From positions 682,001 to 746,000 of the forward strand of contig NZ_CP019788.1 in NCBI RefSeq assembly GCF_002022665.1: a DNA stretch of 64,000 bases, written 5' to 3'. This stretch comes from Bartonella sp. JB63 (GTDB lineage Bacteria > Pseudomonadota > Alphaproteobacteria > Rhizobiales > Rhizobiaceae). The notes beneath the pieces were generated by a model. It saw only the letters and a program-made list of their open reading frames with translations, was not told where the DNA came from and searched no databases. Shown piece by piece: positions 26,918-37,803 of the stretch (positions are counted from its first letter, which is position 1; every line of letters begins with the position of its first letter). A program made the position numbers and the translations under genes.

Positions 26918-27696
26918 ATGATACGATCCTCTCACTCAATAATCTTACAATGCATTTCGGCGGGTTAATTGCTGTAAACAACGTTAATATAGCCATTAAA
27001 CGAGGAACAATTACTGGATTAATTGGCCCAAATGGTGCTGGAAAAACCACAATTTTTAATATGATTTCCGGCTTTTACATACCAACAAATGGACAAATTC
27101 TGTTAGACAATAAGAAAATTTGTGGCCTTCCACCTTATACTATTTGCAAACGCCATATTGCACGAACGTTTCAAAACATTCGCCTTTTTTCAGGATTAAC
27201 GGTCTTACAAAACATTATGGTAGGTGCTCATATCCGACAAAAACAACCATGGTTTTCTGCTGTATTATTATTACCGAACGCGCTTAAAGAGCAAAAACAA
27301 ATTCGTAAAAATGCAATGGAGCTTCTTGAGCAACTTCAACTTGACCATCTTGCTAATCAAAAAGCAATCACTTTACCCTATGGCGCACAACGACGTTTAG
27401 AAATCGCTCGAGCCCTAGCAACGAAACCAAAACTTCTGCTTCTTGATGAACCTGTAGCAGGTATGAATCCACAAGAGAGTGACGAATTAAGACAATTTAT
27501 AGAAAAAGTCAAAAAAGAATTTGATCTTACAATCCTTCTGATTGAACATGATATGAAAGTTGTTATGAAACTTTGCCAATATATTTGTGTGCTAGAATAT
27601 GGCCGTTGTATCGCTAATGGCACAGCAGATGAAGTACGCAATAACCGTAGAGTTATTGAAGCTTATCTTGGTGGAGATATATATGAATATTCTTGA
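26914..27696 (+). CDS. livG: Branched-chain amino acid ABC transporter ATP-binding protein LivG
   Basis: This ABC ATPase of 260 residues energises import through LivHM. Walker A is GPNGAGKTT, the signature region is LPYGAQRRLEIARAL (the LSGGQ position reads YGAQR, as is usual for LivG), Walker B is LLLLDEPVAGM and the switch His is in LIEHDM. Its ATG at 26914 overlaps the livM stop, which fits better than a frame start at 26854. livF begins inside its last codons. Confidence 0.94.
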   Translation: MNDTILSLNNLTMHFGGLIAVNNVNIAIKRGTITGLIGPNGAGKTTIFNMISGFYIPTNGQILLDNKKICGLPPYTICKRHIARTFQNIRLFSGLTVLQNIMVGAHIRQKQPWFSAVLLLPNALKEQKQIRKNAMELLEQLQLDHLANQKAITLPYGAQRRLEIARALATKPKLLLLDEPVAGMNPQESDELRQFIEKVKKEFDLTILLIEHDMKVVMKLCQYICVLEYGRCIANGTADEVRNNRRVIEAYLGGDIYEYS

Positions 27697-28393
27697 AATA
27701 AAAAATCTTCATGTTAATTATGGTGCTATTAAAGTTATTCAAGATCTTTCTATGTCTATAAAAAAAGGCAGCATAGTTACTCTAATTGGAGCTAATGGAG
27801 CAGGAAAAAGCAGCACTATACACTCTATTGTAGGTCTTAATCGATCAATTCACGGAGAAATTATATATAAAGGTGAATCAATTATAGGAAAACAGCCGGA
27901 AGAAATTTTGCGATTGGGTATTGCATTAACCCCTGAAGGAAGGCGTATTATACCCCACTTTACTGTTTTAGAGAATCTTAAGCTAGGAGCTTATATATGT
28001 AATGATAAAGTTACTATTACTCGTAATATTGAATGGATATTTGATTTATTCCCACGCTTGCGTGAAAGATCCACGCAACTAAGTGGCACAATGTCAGGCG
28101 GTGAACAGCAAATGCTAGCTGTAGGTCGTACTCTTATGAGTAATCCTGATATGATTATACTAGATGAGCCATCTCTTGGTCTAGCACCACTTCTTGTAAA
28201 AGAAATCTTTTCGATTATTAAAAAAATTAATAATATGGGAAAAACTATTCTTCTTGTTGAACAGAATGCATTTGCAGCACTTTCCATTGCTAATTATGCC
28301 TATATTTTAGAAATAGGAAAAATTTTATTCCACGGTGAAGGCAAAACTATGCTTTCTGATCCACGTGTCAAAAATGCATATCTCGGCGATTAA
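27683..28393 (+). CDS. livF: Branched-chain amino acid ABC transporter ATP-binding protein LivF
   Basis: This is the second ATPase of the Liv importer, 236 residues. Walker A is GANGAGKSS, the signature is MSGGEQQMLAVGR, Walker B is MIILDEPSLGL and the switch region is LLVEQNAF. I start at ATG 27683, with GGTGGAG about 6 nt upstream and a 14-bp overlap with livG; an upstream in-frame start at 27599 would add unrelated residues. It is the last gene of livKHMGF. Confidence 0.94.
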   Translation: MNILEIKNLHVNYGAIKVIQDLSMSIKKGSIVTLIGANGAGKSSTIHSIVGLNRSIHGEIIYKGESIIGKQPEEILRLGIALTPEGRRIIPHFTVLENLKLGAYICNDKVTITRNIEWIFDLFPRLRERSTQLSGTMSGGEQQMLAVGRTLMSNPDMIILDEPSLGLAPLLVKEIFSIIKKINNMGKTILLVEQNAFAALSIANYAYILEIGKILFHGEGKTMLSDPRVKNAYLGD

Positions 28394-29140
28394 AATTACA
28401 ATGCAGCAGTTGAATAAATTTTAATTACCTTTCTCTTATATACTCTTATGTAAACTCTTACTGTTATCCTTGATCATAATCTTCATTTGTAATTGTAATG
28501 CGGTCCATAACCTTAGTGCACCTTTTGTAAAATATCAAAAAACCTCTACGATAGGCTTATCTATTATTATCTTACTTATAAAGTTAAATTGGCTTCTGAT
28601 ATAAAAGACTTTTTTCTTTTTAAAGTATTTCACAATTAAGCGTTGTTCTATTCTCATATTGAAACAAGTTTATTTTTCTATTTCTGAAACAAATTTCTAA
28701 ACTGAAGTGCAGCTTTTCTTACACTTCCAATTGAAATTAGGATCATGCATCTTGATTAGTTATTTGTAATTGAATACTTGGAGAAGTTTTTAAAACTTTG
28801 TCTCTTATTAGGATATAGCTTTTTTTATTATACTTTGAAAGTAATAAGCAAAAAATTTTTTTATTCTAATTATTTTTACTTTTCTGACGTAGTTTAAAAA
28901 TCATAGTGTTTATTGATGCAATTTTTAACTTTATTTTGAATAAAATACACATATTGATTAATATTTATAATTATTTTAAATTGCAAATGGAAACATATAA
29001 TTTACACAGCATTGATTTTACTTTTATAATCATGATTTAATTGATTATAGATAGTGTATTGTGTTTAATTTAGAAAAATGCTATTATCTAAAACAACATT
29101 TAAAATAGAGCTGTATCATTATTGCTAAAATTTCTTGTTT
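28394..29140. other. Long AT-rich intergenic region between livF and gatA
   Basis: These 747 bp between convergent genes contain no open frame that resembles a protein family and no tRNA-like or other RNA signature that I recognise. Several T-rich stretches follow livF, but I could not define a convincing terminator hairpin. It may be an old, fully decayed gene. Confidence 0.45.
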
Positions 29141-30625
29141 TTATAGCCACCATTTTTCAGCATTTAATATTCCTGCTGCCTGTTCTATAATATATGCTAT
29201 TTTAAAAATAACTTCCTCAGAAAAAGATCTACCTATCAATTGTAATCCTAAAGGCAAACCATTTAATGATAAACCTGCGGGGACAGAAATTCCTGGCAAG
29301 CCAGCCATATTAACTGGCACAGTAAAAATATCATTAAGATACATAGCTATTGTATCATTCTTTATTTTTTTATCCGCAATATCAAAAGCAGGAGTCGGTG
29401 TTGCAGGGGTTAGAATAGCATCGATACCAAGACTAAAACAATAATCGAAATCACGTTTAATTAATGTTCGTACTCTCTGAGCTTTAAGATAATAAGCATC
29501 ATAATATCCTGCTGAAAGAACATAAGTTCCAATCAGAATACGCCGCTTAACCTCATCACCAAAGCCAACTGAACGAGTGTTTTCATACATTTCAATAACA
29601 TCTTTTCCTGGTACACGAAGCCCAAAACGAACACCATCATAACGGGCTAAATTAGAAGATGCTTCTGCAGGAGCTACAATATAATAAGCAGGTAAAGCAT
29701 ATTTTGTATGAGGTAATGAAATATCAATGATTTTTGCTCCTGCCTCTTTTAGCCAATTAATTCCTTTTTGCCAAAGGTCAACAATCTCATTAGACATTCC
29801 TTCAATGTAATATTCCTTTGGGATACCAATTTTCATGCCTTTGATTGATTGACCAAGATAATGTTCATAATCAGGTACTGGTAAATTAACTGAAGTTGAA
29901 TCTTTATCATCAAAAGAAGCCATTGATTTTAACATAATTGCACAATCACGAACATCTCGCCCAACAGGCCCTGCCTGATCAAGTGATGAAGCATAAGCTA
30001 TCATTCCCCAACGCGAACACCTCCCATAAGTTGGCTTTATTCCTACAGTACCAGTAAAAGCTGCTGGCTGACGTATTGATCCACCGGTATCGGTTGCTGT
30101 TGCTCCAGCACAAATATGAGCTGCAACAGCAGCAGCAGAACCTCCTGAAGAACCACCAGGAACAAGCCTTTCATCTGATTCTTTTTTTCGCCATGGATTA
30201 ATAGTTGGACCATAACATGATGTTTCATTGGATGACCCCATAGCAAACTCATCCATATTCAGCTTGCCCAACATAACTGCACCATCTTTCCATAAATTAG
30301 CAGTTACAGTTGATTCATATTTCGGCTTAAAACCATCAAGAATATATGAGCAAGCCTGAGTATGTATATCTTGCGTTGCAAAAAGATCTTTAATCCCTAA
30401 TGGAATACCTTCTAAAGCACCAGCTTCCCCTTTAGCCAAGCGAACATCTGATTCAGCTGCCATTTTTCTTGCTTGTTCTTCAGTTACTGTTACATAAGCG
30501 TTCAGAATTGGATTAGCTAATTTAATCGCTTTCAAATAAGCTTCTGTCAATTCAACTGCCTTCAAATCTCCCTTTTTTAAAACGTCACGGGCTTGCGCAA
30601 TTGTTAAGGTTGTTAAATCAGTCAT
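29141..30625 (-). CDS. gatA: Asp/Glu-tRNA amidotransferase subunit A
   Basis: GatA is the amidase subunit of GatCAB, which converts Glu-tRNA(Gln) and Asp-tRNA(Asn) to the amide forms; it is needed where GlnRS or AsnRS is absent. It is 494 residues long and carries the amidase signature with the catalytic Ser-cisSer-Lys triad: Lys in GIKDLFAT, the Gly/Ser-rich [13 protein letters not shown], and [12 protein letters not shown] with the nucleophilic Ser. gatC lies 30 bp upstream on the same strand; gatB is not in the window. Confidence 0.96.
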   Translation of the reverse strand: MTDLTTLTIAQARDVLKKGDLKAVELTEAYLKAIKLANPILNAYVTVTEEQARKMAAESDVRLAKGEAGALEGIPLGIKDLFATQDIHTQACSYILDGFKPKYESTVTANLWKDGAVMLGKLNMDEFAMGSSNETSCYGPTINPWRKKESDERLVPGGSSGGSAAAVAAHICAGATATDTGGSIRQPAAFTGTVGIKPTYGRCSRWGMIAYASSLDQAGPVGRDVRDCAIMLKSMASFDDKDSTSVNLPVPDYEHYLGQSIKGMKIGIPKEYYIEGMSNEIVDLWQKGINWLKEAGAKIIDISLPHTKYALPAYYIVAPAEASSNLARYDGVRFGLRVPGKDVIEMYENTRSVGFGDEVKRRILIGTYVLSAGYYDAYYLKAQRVRTLIKRDFDYCFSLGIDAILTPATPTPAFDIADKKIKNDTIAMYLNDIFTVPVNMAGLPGISVPAGLSLNGLPLGLQLIGRSFSEEVIFKIAYIIEQAAGILNAEKWWL

Positions 30626-30655
30626 ATTGATTCTCGAATTTTAAAATGTAAAAAA

Positions 30656-30943
30656 TTATTCGACTACTTTTGGAACAAGAAAAAAATTTTCTTCTGCTAA
30701 AGGCGCATTCACTATAATATCCGTGGCCTTATTACCATCTGTTACCTTATCCTCACGTCTTCGTAAAGCCATCGGAATTACTGACGTCAACAGTTCAACT
30801 CCATTAACATCAATTTCATTAAGTTGCTTTACAAAATCTAAAACGGTATTAAATTCCTCTGTCATGCGTTCAACTTCATCATTACGGATAGCGATACGTG
30901 CCAACTTTGCTACCCGCTTGACTGTTTTACTATCAACAGACAT
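30656..30943 (-). CDS. gatC: Asp/Glu-tRNA amidotransferase subunit C
   Basis: GatC is the small stabilising subunit of the GatCAB amidotransferase and wraps around the GatA-GatB interface. The 95-residue protein has the family N-terminus [10 protein letters not shown], a central [20 protein letters not shown] and the C-terminal tail [17 protein letters not shown]. It is directly upstream of gatA in one operon. Confidence 0.95.
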   Translation of the reverse strand: MSVDSKTVKRVAKLARIAIRNDEVERMTEEFNTVLDFVKQLNEIDVNGVELLTSVIPMALRRREDKVTDGNKATDIIVNAPLAEENFFLVPKVVE

Positions 30944-31110
30944 ATTATGCCTTTCTACTTGATTTATTCTAACATTATTAATCTATTCGTTTCTTGGCTA
31001 TACAAGTCTACGTCTATAAGTGCAAGAATATTGGTATTTACAACAAAACTTTGTCATAATAACTAACCAAAATATTAGGATATCCTAAGTATATAAATAA
31101 GTATATAAAC

Positions 31111-31605
31111 ATGGCAATTATCAGCATAAATGAAGTTACTAAACACCTTTTACTTGGGCAAACAATAGCAAGCTTAGATTTAGGTACAAAAACAATTGGA
31201 GTTGCCATTTCTGACATTAGTTTAACATTTTCAAATCCACGACCTGTTATTCATCGAAAAAAATTTACATTAGATGCTTTCACACTTTTAAAATTTTTTA
31301 ACCATGAAAACGTGGGAGCTATTATTATTGGCCTACCCATTAATATGGATGGAAGCAATGGCCCACGTGTTCAAGCAACAAAAACCTTTGTCAGTAATAT
31401 GGCAATGTATACAAAAATCCCATTTGTTTTTTGGGATGAACGATTATCAACAACTGCTGCAGAACGCTACCTTTTAGAAATAGATGTGTCGCGCCTTAAG
31501 AGAAAATCACGCATTGATTCAGCTGCAGCCGCTTTCATTTTGCAAGGTGCTCTCGATAGGATTCAGAATCTGCCATCAAACAGTAGGATAGAGAACATCC
31601 AATAA
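31111..31605 (+). CDS. ruvX: RuvX/YqgF family Holliday junction resolvase-like nuclease
   Basis: This 164-residue RNase H-like protein has the [12 protein letters not shown] strand with the first acidic residue, [13 protein letters not shown], the central acidic residue in [13 protein letters not shown], and the [11 protein letters not shown]-terminal helix. The YqgF family acts in 16S rRNA 5'-end maturation, and some members cleave DNA junctions. Its 3' end overlaps the convergent AidB-like gene by 30 bp. Confidence 0.93.
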   Translation: MAIISINEVTKHLLLGQTIASLDLGTKTIGVAISDISLTFSNPRPVIHRKKFTLDAFTLLKFFNHENVGAIIIGLPINMDGSNGPRVQATKTFVSNMAMYTKIPFVFWDERLSTTAAERYLLEIDVSRLKRKSRIDSAAAAFILQGALDRIQNLPSNSRIENIQ

Positions 31606-33204
31606 TTGTGTTGGATTATATCGCGCAATTAACATGCCATAAGATGATCTCCATTGTCCTCCAAGGCGACTTTCCATATAAGCGTTTACAACATGTTCCA
31701 CCTCTGTATAACGTAATGCTGCAGTAGCAGATGCGTAGGCCATTTGCTCAACAAAAAACCTACCAGCTCCCTCATTTGTCGAGGCCATATTCACAGCGGA
31801 TTTAATAATTTCAATCGCTCGTGGACCTGCTGGTCCGATATCCGCTGAAATTTTTTCTAATAATTGCTGAAATAATCCAGGCGCTTTATCCCCTATAAGA
31901 ATTGCATCCTTTACCAATTGATTAACACCATTATTTTTAACTATTCGTGCAGGACTATCACGCAATATTTGTAACAAGGGATTGTTATCCATAAAACTTT
32001 CTATACCAACTTGTGCAATAATTTCACCAACAATTGGAATAACTAATTGACTAACATGACAAGCGACTATAGGCGTCATAATACGTGCAAAGGCTGCCTC
32101 AGAACGATCATTTGCAGCGTTATCAAACGCTCGTGCTAAACGCATAACCAAAGCTTGTGAAGCAGCTATATCAAGTGCAATATCAGCAAAAATACGCTCT
32201 GTTAATGGTGGAAAAGGCTGATTTGGCATTTTCTGCCGAAGAAAATTTATACTAAGCTGAAGTGCAGCCCGCAGAACACCTGCTGATATTATAGCTTGAT
32301 CGAAACGCATCATGGTTTCGATATCCTTGATCACCTTAGCTCCTTCTCCGATATTACCCAAAAGCCAACCACAACAATCTCGAAATTCAACAACTCCTTC
32401 TGGCACTGAATATTCTCCAGATCGCTGAATTAAATAACGAACTAATATAATACCATTTAATAAGCCATTTTCTTGCATGCGTGGAACTAAAAAGCAGCTT
32501 AAAATACCGTCTATTTCGGCACTAATGATATATCCGTCAGCTATTGGATTAATAACTTTTGTTTTTATAATATTTAAACGATATAGGTCACGCCCCATTT
32601 TTTCATCAAAAGAAATTCTCTGAACAGGTGGAACATTCAAAGCATATTTTTCACTTTTTTCAATGTTATCGAAAGCATAGGTCAGTGAAGCTCCTTTTTT
32701 ATTATCAATAGGATTAGAAGACAAATCATACTGGCGTGATAAAAGCATATCTTGCCATTTTTTAAATAACTCAACATCTCCAATTAACACTGCAATAGCG
32801 GCACTGGCTACAGTGATTTCATTCAAATGTCCCGTTTCTAAACCAGCTAACAGAGCCAAACGAATAGCACGTGCCTGATAACGTACTCCATTTTCTGAAG
32901 TTGTATTTTCCCAAAGTGAAGCAACTAAACCTACTTGTCTGGAATATCGTTGCAGAGTATGGTAAGAAGGATGAATATCTAACTCTTCTTTTGATTGCCC
33001 CCATTCATTGTTATAGCGCAATGTCGGCCTGTGGCTATTTGCTAAACGAGCAAGATCCCACGCTTCATCACTCGCCACAAAAGCTCCTATTTCCTCAAAA
33101 CTTGCTAATAAAGAAGTAGGCAAAGTAGATGCAATACGAAACATAAGCGTATCACTAAGAAATGCATTTTTTCGGTGAATATTCTGCGTGGATATAACAC
33201 TCAT
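31576..33204 (-). CDS. AidB-like acyl-CoA dehydrogenase homologue with degenerate motifs
   Basis: This 542-residue protein aligns by eye along its length with AidB/isovaleryl-CoA dehydrogenase-type flavoproteins. Examples are the N-terminal [11 protein letters not shown], the [12 protein letters not shown] segment, [19 protein letters not shown] and MMRFDQAI. The FAD and substrate motifs usual in AidB are altered: MTEKQGGSDV is replaced by [10 protein letters not shown], the GG-x-GY segment by VGIESFMDN, and EGSGN by KNNGVN. The frame is nonetheless intact, so the protein may have lost dehydrogenase activity or taken a structural role. ATG 33204, with AGGA upstream, is preferred over GTG 33231. 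The gene is divergent from pyrB. Confidence 0.78.
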   Translation of the reverse strand: MSVISTQNIHRKNAFLSDTLMFRIASTLPTSLLASFEEIGAFVASDEAWDLARLANSHRPTLRYNNEWGQSKEELDIHPSYHTLQRYSRQVGLVASLWENTTSENGVRYQARAIRLALLAGLETGHLNEITVASAAIAVLIGDVELFKKWQDMLLSRQYDLSSNPIDNKKGASLTYAFDNIEKSEKYALNVPPVQRISFDEKMGRDLYRLNIIKTKVINPIADGYIISAEIDGILSCFLVPRMQENGLLNGIILVRYLIQRSGEYSVPEGVVEFRDCCGWLLGNIGEGAKVIKDIETMMRFDQAIISAGVLRAALQLSINFLRQKMPNQPFPPLTERIFADIALDIAASQALVMRLARAFDNAANDRSEAAFARIMTPIVACHVSQLVIPIVGEIIAQVGIESFMDNNPLLQILRDSPARIVKNNGVNQLVKDAILIGDKAPGLFQQLLEKISADIGPAGPRAIEIIKSAVNMASTNEGAGRFFVEQMAYASATAALRYTEVEHVVNAYMESRLGGQWRSSYGMLIARYNPTQLLDVLYPTV

Positions 33205-33330
33205 ATAGTATATTCCTATTATTAGAATCACTCACATCATAGACTATTTGTCTTTTTACGGCTAAAAACATTTATGATATTTAAATAAATGCTTGTTTAA
33301 GCACTTTAGAGAGCTATAGAAAAGAATGCT

Positions 33331-34296
33331 ATGATTCATAATACTACTTTTCCAATTTTTCCCCACCGGCATCTTTTAGGTATTAAAAACCTTAGTGTAA
33401 AAGATCTTAACATATTACTTGATCGCGCAGATGAGAATATCCTTTTTTCCCAAAAAATTGATAAAAAAAAATCTACTTTGCATGGACTCACTCAAATTAA
33501 TCTCTTCTTTGAAGCCTCTACAAGAACTCAATCTTCATTCGAATTAGCTGGAAAACGACTAGGGGCAAACGTGATGAATATAGTTATTAGCAATTCATCC
33601 GTTAAAAAAGGAGAAACATTAATCGATACAGCGACAACTCTTAATGCAATGAAGACCGATATACTAGTCATTCGCCATAGCTGTGCTGGAACAGCAGGCC
33701 TTTTAGCACAAAAAGTTGATTGTTGCGTAATTAATGCAGGTGATGGTGCACATGAACACCCAACACAGGCTTTATTAGATGCTCTAACCATTAGAAGAAT
33801 AAAAGGCCATATTGAAGGATTAACCATTGCAATTTGTGGAGATATTTTACATTCACGCGTCGCACGTTCTAATATTATCAGCCTCAATGCTTTAGGAGCT
33901 CGCGTTCGTGTTGTTGCTCCATCAACCCTTCTACCCACTGGAATCTCAAATATGAGCGTTGAAGTATTTAATACAATGAAGGAAGGTCTTAAAGGTGTTG
34001 ATGTTATCATGATGCTGCGCTTACAGCTCGAACGTATGACAGGCGCCTTCATTCCTTCTATTCATGAATATTTCAATTATTTTGGTTTGCATAAAGAAAA
34101 CCTAGCATATGCTAAAAATGATTGCATTATTATGCATCCTGGGCCGATAAACCGTGGTGTAGAAATTGCTTCTGATATAGCAGATAGTGCACAAAGTGTC
34201 ATTCATACACAAGTAGAATTAGGTGTTGCTGTACGCATGGCTGTAATGGAAGCTTTATTAGATTTGCGCCATAATTGGAGTAAAGAAAAGAAATGA
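33331..34296 (+). CDS. pyrB: Aspartate carbamoyltransferase catalytic subunit
   Basis: ATCase joins carbamoyl phosphate and aspartate in pyrimidine synthesis. The 321-residue protein has the carbamoyl-phosphate motif [30 protein letters not shown] and the aspartate-binding [10 protein letters not shown] region; the C-terminal [10 protein letters not shown] is conserved. It overlaps the next gene (dihydroorotase-like) by ATGA. No pyrI regulatory subunit is seen, as expected for ATCase that associates with a PyrC-type partner. Confidence 0.95.
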   Translation: MIHNTTFPIFPHRHLLGIKNLSVKDLNILLDRADENILFSQKIDKKKSTLHGLTQINLFFEASTRTQSSFELAGKRLGANVMNIVISNSSVKKGETLIDTATTLNAMKTDILVIRHSCAGTAGLLAQKVDCCVINAGDGAHEHPTQALLDALTIRRIKGHIEGLTIAICGDILHSRVARSNIISLNALGARVRVVAPSTLLPTGISNMSVEVFNTMKEGLKGVDVIMMLRLQLERMTGAFIPSIHEYFNYFGLHKENLAYAKNDCIIMHPGPINRGVEIASDIADSAQSVIHTQVELGVAVRMAVMEALLDLRHNWSKEKK

Positions 34297-35606
34297 CAAG
34301 GCCTATAGTTTTTAAAAACGCCCGTATCGTTGATCCTTCACGTGCACTTGATGAAATTGGTACAGTTATCATCGAGAATGGACTGATTTTAACAGCTGGA
34401 AAAGAAGCTCTAAATCAAGGGATACCAGAAGGGGCAGAAATCATTGATGCACAAGATAAAGCTATTCTCCCTGGACTTGTTGATGTTCAAGTCTTTATCG
34501 GTGAACTGGGAGCTGAATACCATGAAACGATCATTTCAGCAAGCCAATCCGCAGCAGCCGGTGGTATTACGTCGTTTTTTATGATGCCTGATACACGGAT
34601 GGTAATTGATAATGTGGCTCTTATCAAATTTATTACATGCACAGCACATGAAACATCATTGGTTAATATTCATCCAGTTGCTACTATTACTCAAGGTCTA
34701 AAAGGGCAAAAAATAACTGAATTTGGTTTATTGAAAGATGCAGGAGCTATCGCCTTTAGTGAAGGAAAAAAAACACTTCAAAATTCAGCTGTTATGCGGC
34801 GTGCAATGACTTACGCACGCGATTTTGATGTCGCATTAATCCACGAAACACAAGATCATGATCTTAGTGATCAAGGCGTTATGAATGAGGGTTTATTAGC
34901 TAGTTGGCTTGGTTTTTCCGGAATTCCTCGTGAAGCAGAAGTGATTCCACTAGAAAGAGATTTACGGCTAGCTGTTCTCACACAAACGCGCTACCATGCA
35001 GCACAAATATCGACAGCTATGTCTGCTGATGCTATTCGCTTAGCAAAACAGCATAGTGAAAAGATTTCAGTTGGTGTATCCATTAATCATTTATCCTTAA
35101 ATGAAAATGATATTGGTGAATATCGCACTTTTTTCCGCTTAATGCCCCCATTACGTGCAGAAGAAGATCGTATAGCAATGATTAAAGCAATAAAAGATGG
35201 GACATTGGACGTTATTACTTCTTCGCATGATCCTCAAGGGATTGATACAAAATGTTTACCATTCCAAGAAGCTGAAACAGGTGCTATTGGCATGGAAACT
35301 TTATTAAGTGCAGCTTTACGCCTTTATCACGATAAAACCGTACCTCTTTTACGATTAGCTGAACTTTTATCAACAGCGCCTGCAAAACTCTTTGGTCTTA
35401 ATGCTGGAACACTCATGAAAGGTGCTCATGCAGACCTTATTTTAGTTGATTTGGAAGAGCCATGGGTTTTATCCTTAGATATGCTACATTCACGTTCAAA
35501 AAATACGCCTTTCGAAAATACTTGTTTTCAAGGACGTGTTCTCCAAACCTTTGTAAAAGGAAAATCAGTATTTAAAATTAACCGACAAAGCAAACGAGAT
35601 TCTTGA
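34293..35606 (+). CDS. pyrX: Dihydroorotase-like protein lacking metal ligands (PyrX type)
   Basis: This 437-residue amidohydrolase-fold protein is encoded directly after pyrB. Where class I dihydroorotases have the metal-binding HxH before REPG, it reads [11 protein letters not shown]. The later HDPQ segment (SSHDPQG) replaces the usual catalytic Asp-His pair TDHAPH. The rest of the fold is kept, including [17 protein letters not shown] and NTPFE. Such non-catalytic PyrC paralogues (PyrX) are known to form a complex with ATCase and support its activity, while a separate PyrC does the dihydroorotase step. In public annotation it may be named pyrC. The identity is inferred from lost ligands and gene order. 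Confidence 0.85.
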   Translation: MTRPIVFKNARIVDPSRALDEIGTVIIENGLILTAGKEALNQGIPEGAEIIDAQDKAILPGLVDVQVFIGELGAEYHETIISASQSAAAGGITSFFMMPDTRMVIDNVALIKFITCTAHETSLVNIHPVATITQGLKGQKITEFGLLKDAGAIAFSEGKKTLQNSAVMRRAMTYARDFDVALIHETQDHDLSDQGVMNEGLLASWLGFSGIPREAEVIPLERDLRLAVLTQTRYHAAQISTAMSADAIRLAKQHSEKISVGVSINHLSLNENDIGEYRTFFRLMPPLRAEEDRIAMIKAIKDGTLDVITSSHDPQGIDTKCLPFQEAETGAIGMETLLSAALRLYHDKTVPLLRLAELLSTAPAKLFGLNAGTLMKGAHADLILVDLEEPWVLSLDMLHSRSKNTPFENTCFQGRVLQTFVKGKSVFKINRQSKRDS

Positions 35607-36232
35607 TGATTGAAGTAGAAACACTTTTTCAATTCAATACATGGCTTATTTTTCTGATATCTTATCTGATTGGTTCTACACCATTTGGACTGCTTTTTAC
35701 AAAATTTTCTAAACTTGGTGATATAAGAGAAATTGGTTCTGGAAATATTGGAGCAACAAATGTTTTACGAACAGGAAATAAAAAAATCGCGGCTCTTACT
35801 CTTTTGTGTGATATATTAAAAGGAGCTTTTGTTATTTTGATGGCAAAACACCTAGTCTATACTGTAGAAATTGCTCTTCTAGCTGGATTTTTAGCCTTCT
35901 TAGGGCATATTTTTCCCATATGGCTCAAATTTAAAGGAGGTAAAGGTGTTGCAACTTATTTAGGAATATGCCTAGGTTTTTATTGGTTAACAGCTCTTAT
36001 TTTTACTATTATCTGGATAGGAGCGTTTATAGTGATGCGCTATTCTTCATTTTCTTCACTTATGGCTGTTATTATTACTCCAACTTTTGTTTATTATTAT
36101 TCCTCTTCCCTCTATGTTGCTTGCATAATAATAACAATGAGCATACTTGTTATTATAAAACATCATGGCAATATTCGTAGATTATTAGCAAGGGAAGAAA
36201 ACAAAGTTGGTATCACAAATAGGAACAAATAA
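35606..36232 (+). CDS. plsY: Acyl-phosphate:glycerol-3-phosphate acyltransferase PlsY
   Basis: PlsY is a membrane enzyme that acylates glycerol-3-phosphate from acyl-phosphate, the first step of phospholipid synthesis. It is 208 residues long with about five membrane segments. The three conserved loops are present: [27 protein letters not shown], and [21 protein letters not shown] 35606 shares its first base with the stop of the upstream gene. Confidence 0.95.
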   Translation: MIEVETLFQFNTWLIFLISYLIGSTPFGLLFTKFSKLGDIREIGSGNIGATNVLRTGNKKIAALTLLCDILKGAFVILMAKHLVYTVEIALLAGFLAFLGHIFPIWLKFKGGKGVATYLGICLGFYWLTALIFTIIWIGAFIVMRYSSFSSLMAVIITPTFVYYYSSSLYVACIIITMSILVIIKHHGNIRRLLAREENKVGITNRNK

Positions 36233-37394
36233 AGGAATCTTACTTACTGATCAGCAACGACTAAATTGGTTGCGGTTATTACGCAGCGAAAATATTGGAG
36301 CAGTTACTTTTCGCAATTTGATTGACCATTATAAAACAGCAGAAAATGCTCTTGCTATGCTTCCTAAGATCAGTAAAAAAGGAGGGTTTCCTAAATCTAT
36401 TCGAATCGCAACATTAGATGACGCTGAAAAAGAGATGCAACAAGCTGAAAAACAAAGTATTCGGTTTGTTGGTATCGGAGAACCAGATTACCCACAATTC
36501 CTTAAAGTAGTGGAAGCATCACCTCCACTTATTGCTATAAAAGGTAATTGTTCGATTTTTCAAAAACCTTCTGTTGGGATTGTTGGTTCTCGAAATGCCT
36601 CTGCAGTTGGTAAAAAATTAACTAATCAGTTTGCTCATTTTATTGGTAATGCTGGTTTTACAATTATTTCTGGGCTGGCACGTGGAATTGATAGCATTGC
36701 TCATCAAGCGAGCTTGCTGACAGGCACAGTTGCAGTTATGGCTGGCGGCATCGATCACATTTATCCTCCTGAAAATAAAAAGCTCTATGATGATATTCTT
36801 GCTAATGGTGGAGCAATTATTAGTGAAATGCCTATTGGCTGGAAAGCACGTGCTATCGATTTTTCAAGAAGAAATCGTATTATTGCAGGTCTATCACTTG
36901 GCCTTTTAGTGGTAGAAGCAGCCATACGATCAGGCTCTTTAATTACAGCACGTCAAGCTGTTGAAATAGGGCGATTAATTTTCGCTATTCCTGGTTCTCC
37001 ACTTGATCCAAGAGCAATTGGCACAAATAATCTTATCAAAGAAGGTGCTTTGCTGGTCACACATCCTTCTGAAATTATAGAAACACTCACACCATTAACT
37101 TCGGATAATACCAATCGACAACTCAGCTTTTTCGAAGAATCATGTTCAATTCAACTTCCACAAGAAAACGCTCATTCACCCAAGAAAATAACTCATGAAA
37201 CTCCTTTAATTGGAGATGATATAGAACGCACAGCTGTCCTTGCAGCTCTATCAAGTACTCCAATTGATTTAGATACACTCAGCATTTATTCAGGTGTTCC
37301 TTTACAAAAACTCTACCTCTTGTTAATTGAACTCGATCTTGCTGGAAAGCTTATTCGGCACTCTGGCGGTTATGTATCATTGTCGAGTTTTTGA
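36207..37394 (+). CDS. dprA: DNA processing protein DprA
   Basis: DprA binds single-stranded DNA and loads RecA; it is needed for natural transformation but is also found in non-competent bacteria. The 395-residue protein has an N-terminal SAM-like region, a Rossmann-like domain ([55 protein letters not shown]) and a C-terminal winged-helix domain. The start is a TTG at 36207 with AAGGGAAG upstream and overlaps plsY by 26 bp; I found no good ATG near the expected N-terminus. The 3' end overlaps a small convergent gene. Confidence 0.92.
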   Translation: MVSQIGTNKGILLTDQQRLNWLRLLRSENIGAVTFRNLIDHYKTAENALAMLPKISKKGGFPKSIRIATLDDAEKEMQQAEKQSIRFVGIGEPDYPQFLKVVEASPPLIAIKGNCSIFQKPSVGIVGSRNASAVGKKLTNQFAHFIGNAGFTIISGLARGIDSIAHQASLLTGTVAVMAGGIDHIYPPENKKLYDDILANGGAIISEMPIGWKARAIDFSRRNRIIAGLSLGLLVVEAAIRSGSLITARQAVEIGRLIFAIPGSPLDPRAIGTNNLIKEGALLVTHPSEIIETLTPLTSDNTNRQLSFFEESCSIQLPQENAHSPKKITHETPLIGDDIERTAVLAALSSTPIDLDTLSIYSGVPLQKLYLLLIELDLAGKLIRHSGGYVSLSSF

Positions 37395-37559
37395 ATCTTC
37401 TCCAAGAGCCTCAGCACTATTAATAATACTTTGCCCCTCTTCAGCCACCATATCCAAAAGCAACGCCAAAAGCGGACTATGAGCTTGACGTGCCATCTGA
37501 CTCATTTGTTTTGACATATCTGTAATATAGTGGATAATCTTTAAATGATTTATAAACAT
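37377..37559 (-). CDS. Small conserved-looking protein of unknown function
   Basis: This 60-residue helical protein has a ribosome binding site AAGGA 9 nt before ATG 37559. Its polar amphipathic sequence, with MSKQMSQMARQAHSPLLALLLDMV, does not look like random AT-rich translation. I recall short proteins of this type in Hyphomicrobiales but cannot name a family. It overlaps the end of dprA by 18 bp on the opposite strand. Confidence 0.55.
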   Translation of the reverse strand: MFINHLKIIHYITDMSKQMSQMARQAHSPLLALLLDMVAEEGQSIINSAEALGEDSKTRQ

Positions 37560-37803
37560 AATCTTTTATCCTTGAGCATTCTCCCCACCTCTCAATAGAT
37601 GTTATCTTAATATTTTACCGTATGCTTTTTATATTAGCTATGGAAAATAAGTTATACGATTTCTTTTTATAAAGTGTATTTTTAATAATAACAACTAAAA
37701 GTTGTATAATATATTTTTTTATACGCTCTTGACCAATTGTCATTAGCTATTCATTCGAAAGGAGTTTATAAGGAAAATTTTGTTCCAACATTTGGATAAA
37801 ATT

